Below are positions 1 through 8,581 of a DNA stretch of 64,000 bases, piece by piece; position 1 is the first letter of the stretch; each line of letters opens with the position of its first letter. The position numbers and the translations under genes were made by a program. Source of the DNA: Dulcicalothrix desertica PCC 7102 (GTDB taxonomy: Bacteria > Cyanobacteriota > Cyanobacteriia > Cyanobacteriales > Nostocaceae); NCBI RefSeq assembly GCF_003991905.1, contig NZ_RSCL01000002.1, forward strand, positions 401,142 to 465,141, read 5' to 3'. Below the pieces are notes generated by a model. It saw only the letters and a list, made by a program, of their open reading frames with translations. It was not told where the DNA came from and did no database searches.

Positions 1-2323
1 AAGCTCCAGCAGAAGTAGCAAGCTTGGTAAATTCTAAATCAAAGGTAATCCTTTCTGGATTCCAGACAAAGTAATCGGACTTACTAAATTCTTGGTAGAT
101 TTCTCGGTGGACGATGTTAAGGTTACAAGTTTTGCCAGACAAAATTAGCCAGTCAACTTTTCCTGTTAGGGTATTATTTTGTGTTCCCAATCGACTTTCG
201 ATTAATCCTTTAGCGATACCAATAGCTTCTTTAACAGCTACAATTGCGGCTCGTTCAAATTGGGCGCCATCCAAGGTAACGTATAAGTTACTAGGATTTT
301 GAACTTGTAATTTAATGCCACTTACAGCTAGTAGTGAGGAAATTTGCGGTTCATCTAAAGTAAAGGTCAAAATAGAAGTGTCTGTTAATGGCTTTTGTCC
401 TAATTTGAGTTTCGCTCTTTCTGCCTGCTCCCAAAGTAGATAAAAACTTTGCAAGCGTTGGGGAGATTGTAACCAATTAGTGGGTATAATTTTCTCTGCG
501 GTATCAAGAGCATCTTTATACGCAGGACTGCTTTCAGGGTTTTCTTTGTCTAAACATTTTAACAAAGAGCCACTTTTAAATTGACCTTGTTCTAAAAAGC
601 GTTCATCTAACGTATTTAGTACATCTTCTAACTGTTCACTTACTAAATTACCTGTTACTAATTCCGTTAACAAACGGTCAGCAAGTGCAACCTTAAGGAG
701 TCGGAACACTCGCAGCGTAATGTACTCACCACCTAATTGTAAATGACCAGAAGACCCTAAAAGTTTCGGGGTAAGTTTATAGTAACGTCCTCCCAGTCCT
801 CGTTCTTCTTTGTGATCAGATGCTGGGGTTTTATCTTCTAAAGTGAGTTCAATCAACGCTAGGTCTGTTGTACCACCACCAATATCTAAAATTAGGACGT
901 TTTGCGACCATTTATTACCGTTATAACGACAGCGAGTTTTAAATGACTCAATACCAATAGATAAGTTACCACCAAATTCTCGCCACAAAAAGAATATTGC
1001 TACAGAAACAGCTTCATCGTAAGCAATTTGCACATCGTCAATACCTAATTGTTGCACCAGTTCTTTAACTTCTTTGCGGACAATGGGTGGCGCCACGGTA
1101 GGATAAGTAACAACTGCGGTGCGAAATTCGCCATCAGAGAACTTACGTCTTCCTCGGTTACGGTCTTTTTCCGTCAACTCTTTCAAATGTGCCCAAGCGA
1201 CTTGCATCATTTGCTGGGCAGTTATAGTTTGCTCTGTTCCATTTAAAATTACCTTAAAATTACGCTCTTGCCCAAAGTAGCGTTTGGGTGAGTGATGAAA
1301 CCTGCTAATAATTTCTGCTCCAGAGCTAGCTGTTCCTTGGGCAATAGCTTTGTTTCTATTTTGTTTTGCCTCCTCTCCCATAATTACTTTTGCAGGAGAC
1401 AAACCAACAATTTCTAATTCGCTAGAAATTTCTGTTGCACGTCTATCAAAGTCGAGAATAACCGGGATAAGATTTTGTGACTCTAAAGTGGGTACGCGGA
1501 AAACTTCATGGTAAATTTCATAAAGTTTTTTACTCACAGCACGGCGAAACTTTTCGCTAATACCCAAACAAAGTTCAATTTGCTTAATAGCTTCTAAAAA
1601 TCGCTCGCTTTTACTACTGCTAATTACAGAACTTAATTGACTTGGCTCCACTTCTAAATTTTTACTAATTTCAGTAATAAATTTTTGCCATTCCAGAACA
1701 TTTACATCTGGCAAAGCAACAGTAGCTTCTGAACTAAGCCATTCTGACAAACGTTTACGTAACCGAACTTCTTGTTCTTGAGGTAAAATATCTGAAATAG
1801 GCACTTCGCGCGGGTCAAAGAGTGTTACGGTAGAATTAGAAGTACCAAAATCAATAGCTAACCATCCAGGAAATCTTTGGTCATTACCATTATCTCGGTC
1901 AGACATAGTAGTTACAGGAGTAGGTTGCTGTTCTAAAGTAAACCATAAATAACAATAAGCTTCTACATATTTACGTGCAGATTTTAAGGGATTTTCCCCT
2001 GCATCGGAATCAAAATATTCAACAACTACCTGTAAAGTACAACTAGCTGGTTGTGTTAAAGGTTTATCGAGTATACAAGGGTTTTGTTTTAATTGCCCTA
2101 ATGCTGAAAGTTTAGTTGGTGTCTCAGTAATAAATTCTTTATAGGCGCCTTGAATTTGTGACGCTAATTCTTGAGGTGTTCCTGTAACAGTACAATTAAT
2201 ACGGCTAAGGTGAGGTATATTATCAACTGGATTAAGCTGAATTGTAGGAAGAACTAAGTTCAAATTATCGTTGTCACTGGTATGCAGTTGAAACCGAGGT
2301 GAAAGTACTATCTCAATAGGCAT
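1..2323 (-). CDS. Hsp70/actin-fold ATPase-like protein, SrfB-like architecture (C-terminus outside window)
   Basis: The reading frame starts at ATG 2323 and runs off the left edge, leaving about 774 residues visible. About 150 N-terminal residues have no fold I recognise. They are followed by an actin/Hsp70-type nucleotide-binding core: phosphate-1 motif AIDFGTSNST (D158), phosphate-2 motif LDIGGGTTDLAL (D480) and an adenosine-type motif WLILSGKT near residue 725. The gap of about 320 residues between the two phosphate motifs is much longer than in DnaK. That length recalls the large SrfB group of Hsp70-like proteins. The gene lies directly downstream of a dynamin-like GTPase, with 13 bases between them, so the two are probably co-transcribed. 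The ATPase fold is well supported from the motifs. The SrfB comparison is inference from size, motifs and partner. No function is assigned. Confidence 0.7.
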   Translation of the reverse strand, partial: MPIEIVLSPRFQLHTSDNDNLNLVLPTIQLNPVDNIPHLSRINCTVTGTPQELASQIQGAYKEFITETPTKLSALGQLKQNPCILDKPLTQPASCTLQVVVEYFDSDAGENPLKSARKYVEAYCYLWFTLEQQPTPVTTMSDRDNGNDQRFPGWLAIDFGTSNSTVTLFDPREVPISDILPQEQEVRLRKRLSEWLSSEATVALPDVNVLEWQKFITEISKNLEVEPSQLSSVISSSKSERFLEAIKQIELCLGISEKFRRAVSKKLYEIYHEVFRVPTLESQNLIPVILDFDRRATEISSELEIVGLSPAKVIMGEEAKQNRNKAIAQGTASSGAEIISRFHHSPKRYFGQERNFKVILNGTEQTITAQQMMQVAWAHLKELTEKDRNRGRRKFSDGEFRTAVVTYPTVAPPIVRKEVKELVQQLGIDDVQIAYDEAVSVAIFFLWREFGGNLSIGIESFKTRCRYNGNKWSQNVLILDIGGGTTDLALIELTLEDKTPASDHKEERGLGGRYYKLTPKLLGSSGHLQLGGEYITLRVFRLLKVALADRLLTELVTGNLVSEQLEDVLNTLDERFLEQGQFKSGSLLKCLDKENPESSPAYKDALDTAEKIIPTNWLQSPQRLQSFYLLWEQAERAKLKLGQKPLTDTSILTFTLDEPQISSLLAVSGIKLQVQNPSNLYVTLDGAQFERAAIVAVKEAIGIAKGLIESRLGTQNNTLTGKVDWLILSGKTCNLNIVHREIYQEFSKSDYFVWNPERITFDLEFTKLATSAGA

Positions 2324-2336
2324 TTTAATTATCCTT

Positions 2337-4925
2337 TTATGAAAAGTTAGGAGTAGAGACGCGATTAATCGCGTCTGTACAGGAGTTAGGAATAGCAATT
2401 TCCGAAAGAATTTTTAACCAGTTAGGAATAGCAGCTTCCTGTGGAGACTCCTTATCTGCTAAATACCTCAGCAATGCTTCTTTTTTTGAAATATTTTGCA
2501 AAGTTGGGATAATTTCGCCCAAAATACCAGCTAACTCTTTATTTACTCGCTGATTAACTTCGCTAACATATTGAACAAGGTGTAAACTGGCGCCTGCTGT
2601 AATTTCATCTCGCAATCGTAGTACAAGCATTTGCTGGTTAGCAGGGGTGCTTTTAATTTGGTTTGGTTTGAGTGACCAGTAAAAAATTGTACCAGTACTA
2701 TGTTTATCGTCTGGACTTGCGAGGGGGAATATAGTTTTAGGCACAAGACGTTGGTCTACGCTATCAATATCTGAAATAATCGCTTCCAGCCATAACTTAG
2801 GGTCGCATCCAATAGTTAGTCGATAAAATAATTCTGCTGCTTCGGCGCCAAACTTTGCTTCGATATCTTGCTCTAATTCGTCTTTTTGTTCCAGACTTAA
2901 AATTCCTTGAAGTTCAGAGCGTTGTGGAGCTACTTCATAAGATAATTGATTTAACAAGTCTACAACAGCCTGACGAATGCGCTCTCCTGCAAAGCTTTCT
3001 AATTCCTGGATTGTTTTTTCAAATATAGGATAAAATTCCTCACTTTTATTGGGGATAGAACTGGTAGCTTTATTTCCCCGGTCAAATAACTTACCTGCTA
3101 CACCTTTAGATTCTGTAACTGTAATAATGCCGTTATTAGCTTTATTAAACAGCAAAGTCCATTCGTTCCAATTAATAACCTTAAAAATTAACTCTTCTTT
3201 GACTGCTTCTGCAACAGATATACCCGCACGATTTTTAAGTGGTTCTTTGCCTAAATTTCTTTGGAAGTTTCTATAGATTTTATCTAGGGTTTGAATTGTT
3301 GAACGCAAATCATTTAAAGCTTGACTTTCTTTTATCGGTATCCCTTGTTCTTCAATTTTCGCTAATTCAGCTTTGAGTTCCTGCTGTTGTTTGCACAAAG
3401 CTTCGTAAGCTCTAGTAGTATCTTCGTATAGTTGTCTTTGACCGTGAGTAGAAGCGTGAGTTTGAATTAATTCCCGCAATCTACCAATACCACCATCACT
3501 AGCAAAATAACCAAGCTGTTTACCAAGAGTGCTGCGTGGGTCAGAAGTTTGTAAATTTTGGCTCAATTTTCCCCATTTATCACGCATCCGTTTGGATAAA
3601 TCTAAAAATCCCGGATAATCTAAATTAGCCAAAAAATCTGGAGAAGCAACCGTTACGTTACTCGAACGCTTCGCTAGGTCTGCTATACCCATTAATTGGT
3701 CTAAAAATATAATTCGCTCTTTTTGAGTTGTAAATGCTGATGCTTGGTCAATGGTTGTTCTAAGAACGTTTAATTTTTCTAGAACATCTGTTTCTAATAT
3801 GGATTCTGAATTATCAACAAGTTTATCAAGTTCTCTTTCCCCTCCTTCACTTTCTAAAGGTAATTGATTAAATCTGCCTATCCCAACTAATATTAAATCC
3901 TTGAGGTCTTGTCCTGGACGCTCTTGCTGCATCATCGTAAAGATTTCGTTTGCACGGTCGCTTCCAGTAGATTTACCATTTAGCAGCAATAAAACTGTCT
4001 GTACATCTTTTAATTCCTTTAAAGACAAATATCTATCGCGCACCCCTGAATTAGCGGTGCCTAAACCAGGAAAATCAAGTAAAATAAATTGGCTGAGACC
4101 TTGGTCTGTGGAAATATCCCAGATATCTTTGGAAATTTTGACTTGAATATCTACTCGCTTAATTAGAGGGAAAGTGTTTTGCATCAAACGTGCAGGAAGC
4201 GTCTGAGGTGCATTAGGTAAAGAGATGGGAGCTTTTGGTAATTCCTGAAAACTGAAATTTTGGATTGCCATTGGCATTTCAGGTAACTTTAACCCTTCAC
4301 GAGCAGTATCGGCGCCTATTAAATAGCTACGACCACACATTGCCTTACCATAAGCAATATGAGCGCGAATAAATATTACCAACTCCCGCAGCAAATAACG
4401 CAACTCTAAATTTTTGCTGCTATTCCATGACTCCTCGCACCACTGTATAATATTATCTGAATTTAGCGAAGCTTGTGGCGCCTTTGTAAGTCCTACTGCT
4501 TTAGCACGTCTATCCGCTTCTGCCAACATAAATTGCAGGCACTCGTTAACCTCATCATCAGTAAGATAACTTACTGTATAGTCATCAACTTGTGTAGTCT
4601 TAAAACCTGCTTGGGGAATTAAATGAATAGCAGTAACGTTACCTGTAGTTGGGTTTTCACTGACTGGTAAAGAATCTGCGTATCCAATCAAACAACCTAA
4701 TAATAAAGTTTTACCACTACTAAATTCCCCCATGACACCAATTTTGACAGGTGATGTAGCAAGGTCAACGGTTTTCTGGGCAGCTTTACGAAGTTTCGCA
4801 ATACACCCATCCAAACTACCAGGAACCCAGTCCCCTTGCATATGCAGCTTTGGGGGTACTAACTCTAGTTGTTTGAGTAAAAATTCGCCTTTATCTTTAT
4901 AATCTCTCAGCTTATCCAGCTCCAT
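2337..4925 (-). CDS. Dynamin-like GTPase (862 aa)
   Basis: The GTPase domain shows G1 GEFSSGKT (about residues 66-73), a dynamin-style G2 in LPVSENPTTGNVTAI, and G3 LLDFPGLGTANS (about residue 284). The G4 position is not canonical: there is no clear TKxD, only GIGRFNQL. The rest is mostly helical with charged stretches, as in bacterial dynamin-like or SrfC-like proteins, and I see no obvious transmembrane pair. An in-frame ATG at 4991 exists. I prefer ATG 4925 because GGGGAA lies about 8 bases upstream and the extra 22 residues look unconserved. The last residues (CTDAINRVSTP) are encoded by a dispersed palindromic repeat, so the native C-terminus has been replaced or extended. Together with the Hsp70-like gene downstream it forms an ATPase/GTPase pair. 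The family assignment is sound; the role is unknown. Confidence 0.75.
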   Translation of the reverse strand: MELDKLRDYKDKGEFLLKQLELVPPKLHMQGDWVPGSLDGCIAKLRKAAQKTVDLATSPVKIGVMGEFSSGKTLLLGCLIGYADSLPVSENPTTGNVTAIHLIPQAGFKTTQVDDYTVSYLTDDEVNECLQFMLAEADRRAKAVGLTKAPQASLNSDNIIQWCEESWNSSKNLELRYLLRELVIFIRAHIAYGKAMCGRSYLIGADTAREGLKLPEMPMAIQNFSFQELPKAPISLPNAPQTLPARLMQNTFPLIKRVDIQVKISKDIWDISTDQGLSQFILLDFPGLGTANSGVRDRYLSLKELKDVQTVLLLLNGKSTGSDRANEIFTMMQQERPGQDLKDLILVGIGRFNQLPLESEGGERELDKLVDNSESILETDVLEKLNVLRTTIDQASAFTTQKERIIFLDQLMGIADLAKRSSNVTVASPDFLANLDYPGFLDLSKRMRDKWGKLSQNLQTSDPRSTLGKQLGYFASDGGIGRLRELIQTHASTHGQRQLYEDTTRAYEALCKQQQELKAELAKIEEQGIPIKESQALNDLRSTIQTLDKIYRNFQRNLGKEPLKNRAGISVAEAVKEELIFKVINWNEWTLLFNKANNGIITVTESKGVAGKLFDRGNKATSSIPNKSEEFYPIFEKTIQELESFAGERIRQAVVDLLNQLSYEVAPQRSELQGILSLEQKDELEQDIEAKFGAEAAELFYRLTIGCDPKLWLEAIISDIDSVDQRLVPKTIFPLASPDDKHSTGTIFYWSLKPNQIKSTPANQQMLVLRLRDEITAGASLHLVQYVSEVNQRVNKELAGILGEIIPTLQNISKKEALLRYLADKESPQEAAIPNWLKILSEIAIPNSCTDAINRVSTPNFS
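2354..2381. repeat. Dispersed palindrome inside the dynamin-like gene
   Basis: TAGAGACGCGATT is followed by its near-complete reverse complement AATCGCGTCTGTA. The same palindrome occurs perfectly at 6811-6840 and in variant form at 28276-28320. Here it is translated as the C-terminal tail of the dynamin-like protein. Confidence 0.85.
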
Positions 4926-5057
4926 AGAGTAGTTCCCCATTTCCCAAGAATTATATTTATTTGGACAGTTATCTATTAGATATAGAATCACTAACTACTA
5001 TAGGTGTTTCGGAAGATACTATGATTTTCCGCAAGTCACCAGCAACAATTATTACTG

Positions 5058-5086
5058 GCAACGGATGCAACGGATGTAACGGATAG
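5058..5086. repeat. Nine-base tandem repeat, about three copies
   Basis: Three imperfect copies of AACGGATGC or AACGGATGT lie between the dynamin-like gene and the divergent toxin-antitoxin operon. The repeat is in the shared upstream region, so it could affect either promoter. No function is evident. Confidence 0.6.
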
Positions 5087-5214
5087 TTGATTCGTTTTAC
5101 ATTACAGCAAAGAGAAATAGAGAATTTAATACATATTTTTTATTTTTATAGTACGGCAAAAAACCGGACAAATCGAATTATAATTAAATTAACCTATATG
5201 TTTAGAGGCTACAC

Positions 5215-5532
5215 ATGACTGTTGTCAAAGGCTTTAATGAAAAACCAGAGCGTTCAAAAACTGAACGCTTGGAGGCTCGTCTTAGCAAAGAGCAAAAAGA
5301 ATTGTTTCAGCGTGCGGCAGATATATTAGGGCTAACGCTAACAGATTTTGTAATTAGCAGCCTTCAAACCGCTGCAAAACAAGCTATTCAAGAACACGAA
5401 ATCATGATTTTGAGCCGACGCGACCAAGAAGTTTTTGTAGAAGCGCTCCTCAATCCGCCTGCTCCTAGCGCGAGATTACGAGCTGCCGCTCAATCATATA
5501 AACAAAAAATGGGTTCGCGCGTTGGAGTATAG
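5215..5532 (+). CDS. DUF1778 (TacA-type) ribbon-helix-helix antitoxin
   Basis: The protein has 105 residues. Residues 18-60 (ERLEARLSKEQKELFQRAAD, then LGLTLTDFVISSL) match the ribbon-helix-helix DNA-binding half of DUF1778 antitoxins. The C-terminal half (SRRDQEVFVEALLNPPAPS) is the region that in this family wraps the acetyltransferase toxin. The ATG at 5215 follows AGAGG at 5203-5207. The stop codon TAG at 5530-5532 directly abuts the toxin ATG, so the two genes are translationally coupled. In the family the complex represses its own promoter, and the same is expected here. Confidence 0.88.
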   Translation: MTVVKGFNEKPERSKTERLEARLSKEQKELFQRAADILGLTLTDFVISSLQTAAKQAIQEHEIMILSRRDQEVFVEALLNPPAPSARLRAAAQSYKQKMGSRVGV

Positions 5533-6045
5533 ATGAGCGCTGATAGCTTTGATTATTTTATAGAAGCCTTTGGTAAGCAGCATGACCGAATATCTTTTTG
5601 TTGCGGTGTCGAACCTTTAGACCGTTATTTTAAACAACAAGCTGGGCAAGATGCTCGTAAACGAGTAGCTGCACCTTTTGTTTTAATTGAAAAAAATTCT
5701 GGTACTGTTGCTGGTTATTATACTTTATGTGCTACTAGTATTGATATTGACGAATTACCTACTGAAATTGTGAAAAAGCTGCCGAAATATCCAGATGTTC
5801 CTGCAACGCTTCTTGGTCGTTTAGCTGTTGATCAAAACTTTCGTAAAAAGGGTTTGGGTGAAGTGCTGTTAATGGATGCACTCAGCCGTTGTCTAAAAAA
5901 CGAAATAGCTACAATGGCTGTTGTAGTAAGCGCTAAGGACGATAAAGCTCGTTCTTTTTACGAGCATTTTGATTTTATTCGTTTTCCCGATTATCCTTAC
6001 AGACTATTTTTACCAATGACAACGATTGCTAAAATGTTTGAGTAA
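5533..6045 (+). CDS. GNAT-type (TacT-like) toxin acetyltransferase
   Basis: The protein has 170 residues. TacT-family toxins acetylate the amino group of aminoacyl-tRNA and so block translation. Visible features are the N-terminal CCGVEPLDRYFKQQAGQD segment typical of toxin GNATs, the acetyl-CoA pyrophosphate-binding loop LGRLAVDQNFRKKGLGE (residues 94-110), and Y143 in SFYEHFDFIRF, the position of the usual catalytic tyrosine. It starts immediately after the antitoxin stop. All core motifs are present and the frame is open, so it looks intact. The substrate tRNA cannot be read from the sequence. Confidence 0.88.
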   Translation: MSADSFDYFIEAFGKQHDRISFCCGVEPLDRYFKQQAGQDARKRVAAPFVLIEKNSGTVAGYYTLCATSIDIDELPTEIVKKLPKYPDVPATLLGRLAVDQNFRKKGLGEVLLMDALSRCLKNEIATMAVVVSAKDDKARSFYEHFDFIRFPDYPYRLFLPMTTIAKMFE

Positions 6046-6096
6046 GTAGATTGCAATAACCTGTTTCGTCTTACAAAGTATTTTTAACAACATAAT

Positions 6097-6309
6097 TTAT
6101 TTTGTTCTCACTGCATCACATACGACTCGGAAACCGATGCCATCGTTTGTGTAGTTTCCAGGAAATTCTCCGTAACGAGATGCAGACCTACAGTTTCGCG
6201 GCAGTTCATACCATGAACCACCTCGTACCAGTTTTGTCGTATTAGCATTATCTATCCAAGAACTTCCATCAGTTGGCGCCGAGTCAGTTTCTATTTGCTT
6301 ATTCCACAT
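6097..6309 (-). pseudogene. C-terminal remnant of a formylglycine-generating-enzyme (sulfatase-modifying factor) domain
   Basis: Only about 70 residues remain: APTDGSSWIDN, LVRGGSWYELPRNCRSA and GIGFRVVCD. These are the strongly conserved end of FGE-sulfatase domains, which are widespread in Nostocales. Six codons upstream of the first ATG there is an in-frame TAA, and the normal upstream part (the VWEWC region and the remaining 150 or more residues) is absent. It is therefore a truncated fossil. Whether the short frame is still translated cannot be decided. Confidence 0.75.
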
Positions 6310-6610
6310 TTGCTCTAAACAATCTTATAGCCAAGCAGCTAGTTAACGAATATTATTTTGTGGTAGCTCCTAACTTGCACATTACGAAAACCTATATATA
6401 GTAAGGGTTTCAAAAAATGTGCGCTTTTTCATATTTTAATGGAGCGTTGCGGCGCCAGTCAGAGGCTGACCGGAATGCACCTCTACGTATTAATTCTTAA
6501 TTTTAAACAAGCATGTTCTTAATATTACTGTTTGCTCAGTTCATTTTAATGAACTTTTGCTATTAGGCTAGGGACTTTTAGTCCTAGGCGGGTATGAGCT
6601 TTCAATATTT

Positions 6611-6677
6611 TCTTGTGGGGTGTGGGCATCCTTGCCTGCCCTGATGTTTGAAACGGGCAAGGATGCCCATTCCACAA
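6611..6677. repeat. GGGCAAGGATGCCC-family inverted repeat
   Basis: The left arm is TTGTGGGGTGTGGGCATCC and the right arm GGATGCCCATTCCACAA, separated by about 30 bases. The same family recurs at 24047, 34683, 35404, 39843, 56723, 57370 and 63818. Confidence 0.85.
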
Positions 6678-6810
6678 TATAAAGAATCAATTTTATACCT
6701 TAATATATTTATAATTTTATTGACATATGCTGTTTTTCTTTATTGCAAGTAAGAGATTACAACTTTTTGTGGTGAAGATGGCTGAGATATATTTTTTTGA
6801 CGTTGATATT

Positions 6811-6840
6811 TGTAGAGACGCGATTAATCGCGTCTCTACA
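6811..6840. terminator. Perfect 30-base palindrome, possible terminator for speD
   Basis: TGTAGAGACGCGATT is followed by its exact reverse complement, then TTTT. It lies about 55 bases past the end of speD on the minus strand, so it could act as a transcription terminator. It also belongs to a dispersed repeat family (see 2354 and 28276). Confidence 0.55.
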
Positions 6841-6895
6841 TTTTAATTCATGCGTCTATTCAGCAATGCCATTTATTCAGTTGTACGAGGAAGTG

Positions 6896-7459
6896 CTAGA
6901 CGACTTCGATATGTGGTTGAACAGTTGGTGAAAATCTTCCGCGTGGAAGTTTCATTAATATGTGCTTACCAGATTTAAATGCTTGTGCAATATACTCGCA
7001 AGCTTCTACTGGTTTTGCATGTTCACCACATGTAAATACATCTGCCGCCAAATATCCATTCTCGGGCCAAGTATGAATCGAAATATGAGACTCGGCTAAT
7101 AGTGCTAGCGCAGTTACTCCTTGAGGATGGAACTGGTGTGCTATTTTATCGAGTAAGGTTGAGCGTGCAGTTGTAGCTGCTTCCTCTAAAGTATTTCTGA
7201 TGAACTCAATATCGTTGAGTAAGTTTGGTGGGCAGCCATATAGTTCTAAAATGCAGTGTACTCCAACGGGCACTTCTGGGTCTTGCGGAGTAAAATTGCT
7301 AAAATCGGCGAGTGCTGCTTGAGATTCTAAACTGCTTATTGTTTCGGCAGTTGAGAGTGTACTACTATTACCTAACTCGTTGGTGAAGTTGGTATCAAGA
7401 CCGTCAACTTTGACTTCGTTCACGGTACAGCCGCCAATTTCATAACGCGAATCTTCCAT
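6896..7459 (-). CDS. speD: S-adenosylmethionine decarboxylase proenzyme
   Basis: The enzyme decarboxylates S-adenosylmethionine to supply aminopropyl groups for spermidine. The self-cleavage site is visible as LLAESHISIHTWPENG: cleavage at E123-S124 would turn S124 into the pyruvoyl cofactor. The downstream FTCGEHAKP (active-site cysteine) and the C-terminal KLPRGRFSP are present. The core matches the short bacterial SpeD class. An N-terminal extension of about 60 low-complexity residues precedes the core at VPVGVHCILELYG. Met1 may not be the only start, but no better RBS-linked start was seen. The gene stands alone, with a palindrome downstream. Confidence 0.9.
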   Translation of the reverse strand: MEDSRYEIGGCTVNEVKVDGLDTNFTNELGNSSTLSTAETISSLESQAALADFSNFTPQDPEVPVGVHCILELYGCPPNLLNDIEFIRNTLEEAATTARSTLLDKIAHQFHPQGVTALALLAESHISIHTWPENGYLAADVFTCGEHAKPVEACEYIAQAFKSGKHILMKLPRGRFSPTVQPHIEVV

Positions 7460-7591
7460 TTCGATGTTCCTACAAACATAAAATTACTACAAGGTCAATT
7501 GTTGTGATGGCGCCTATAGCTTTGCGGTTAAGGACTGCACGCTCTAACACTGTCACAAGTTAACAATCATAGCAGCTAATTATCACTTTCG

Positions 7592-8500
7592 CTATCGAAA
7601 AAACCACAACCATAAAGGTAGGGTTATCAGTAATATCATGGAGCCAACCGCTAAGGTAGTCACTGCAAGCTCTCTATCTAAATTAAAAGTTTCGGCGAGT
7701 ACTAAAGTCGCAAAGGCTGGAGGCATTGCCATTTGTAATACTAAGACTTGAGCTGTTTTTCCTGTTAATCCAAAACTAGACAAGCTTATACCCAATATCA
7801 GGGGAACTATAATCATTTTTATTGTCAGGCTGATACTTGCCAATTTCAAGCTACCCCAGGAGGTGAGTTTGCTTAGTCGCATCCCTATTAGTATCAAAGA
7901 AGCGGCTATCGAACTCCACGCTATAACATCTAAGCATGATACTACTAGTGTTGGTAATGTAATTTGGCGTATAAGCAAACCTGCTGCAAAACTCCACAAA
8001 GCAGGGTTGATAATAATTGCTTTTATGACATTCCAGTAGTTGTTTACATTTCCCCCATATTGTGCTGCTAATGCTACACCTAAACCATAGGCGCCTATAG
8101 TAGTACCAAGCAAATCATAAAAAAGTGCCCAGGCAAAGTATTGTGTACCAACTAGCGATAATATAACCGGGTAGCCTAGGTATCCAGTATTACCAACCAT
8201 TGAAGCTAATAGCAAACTTCCTTGAGTTGGCTTTTGTAGTGAAGACTTTTTGATACGTATAGCTAACCAACAAAGTAAGGCGCCGAAAAAAATTGCGGTA
8301 AATGCAATTGCAGGTGCAATCCAGATTTGTCCTGATAAATCGGTTTTTCGCAAAAAAGCTATAATGCTTGTGGGTACTCCTACCCAAAACAGTAGTTTAC
8401 CCAAACGCACAGGAACCGTTGCAGGAAGCGTCCGTCCTAGGATAAAACCGATAAGTGCTAAACCGAGTAACTTTGCGTATAGTTCAATGAGACTTGACAT
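7592..8500 (-). CDS. AEC (auxin efflux carrier) family transporter
   Basis: A membrane protein of about 302 residues with some ten hydrophobic segments in the two-half arrangement of the AEC family. It starts MSSLIELYAKLLGLALIGF and has the conserved MVGNTGYLGYPVIL in the middle and QMAMPPAFATLVLA near the end. These carriers move organic anions such as malate; the plant members move auxin. The substrate here is unknown. The frame opens at 8551, but the first 17 codons fall in a dispersed hairpin repeat (8509-8574), so ATG 8500 is the likely start. Confidence 0.85.
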   Translation of the reverse strand: MSSLIELYAKLLGLALIGFILGRTLPATVPVRLGKLLFWVGVPTSIIAFLRKTDLSGQIWIAPAIAFTAIFFGALLCWLAIRIKKSSLQKPTQGSLLLASMVGNTGYLGYPVILSLVGTQYFAWALFYDLLGTTIGAYGLGVALAAQYGGNVNNYWNVIKAIIINPALWSFAAGLLIRQITLPTLVVSCLDVIAWSSIAASLILIGMRLSKLTSWGSLKLASISLTIKMIIVPLILGISLSSFGLTGKTAQVLVLQMAMPPAFATLVLAETFNLDRELAVTTLAVGSMILLITLPLWLWFFR

Positions 8501-8508
8501 AATATACG

Positions 8509-8574
8509 AGAAACCAGGTTTCTTGCTGAGATATTGTAATAACAATAACAATTTTGCGTAGAAACCTGGTTTCT
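8509..8574. repeat. Paired AGAAACCNGGTTTCT palindromes
   Basis: AGAAACCAGGTTTCT (8509-8523) and AGAAACCTGGTTTCT (8560-8574) are each palindromic and can pair with each other. The family recurs at 16795, 17781, 30402, 37344 and 54447. Confidence 0.9.
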
Positions 8575-8581
8575 AAATAAC

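Larger units (their letters stand above)
6310..6895. other. Repeat-rich intergenic region
   Basis: I see no convincing gene here. The region contains a REP-like palindrome TAGGGACTTTTAGTCCTA (6567-6584), a copy of the GGGCAAGGATGCCC hairpin family (6611-6677) and a perfect 30-base palindrome (6811-6840). It separates the FGE remnant from the end of speD. Confidence 0.7.

Noticed and set aside
1049-1246. Plus-strand frame opposite the Hsp70-like gene
   Set aside because: Shadow of a gene with clear ATPase motifs on the other strand.
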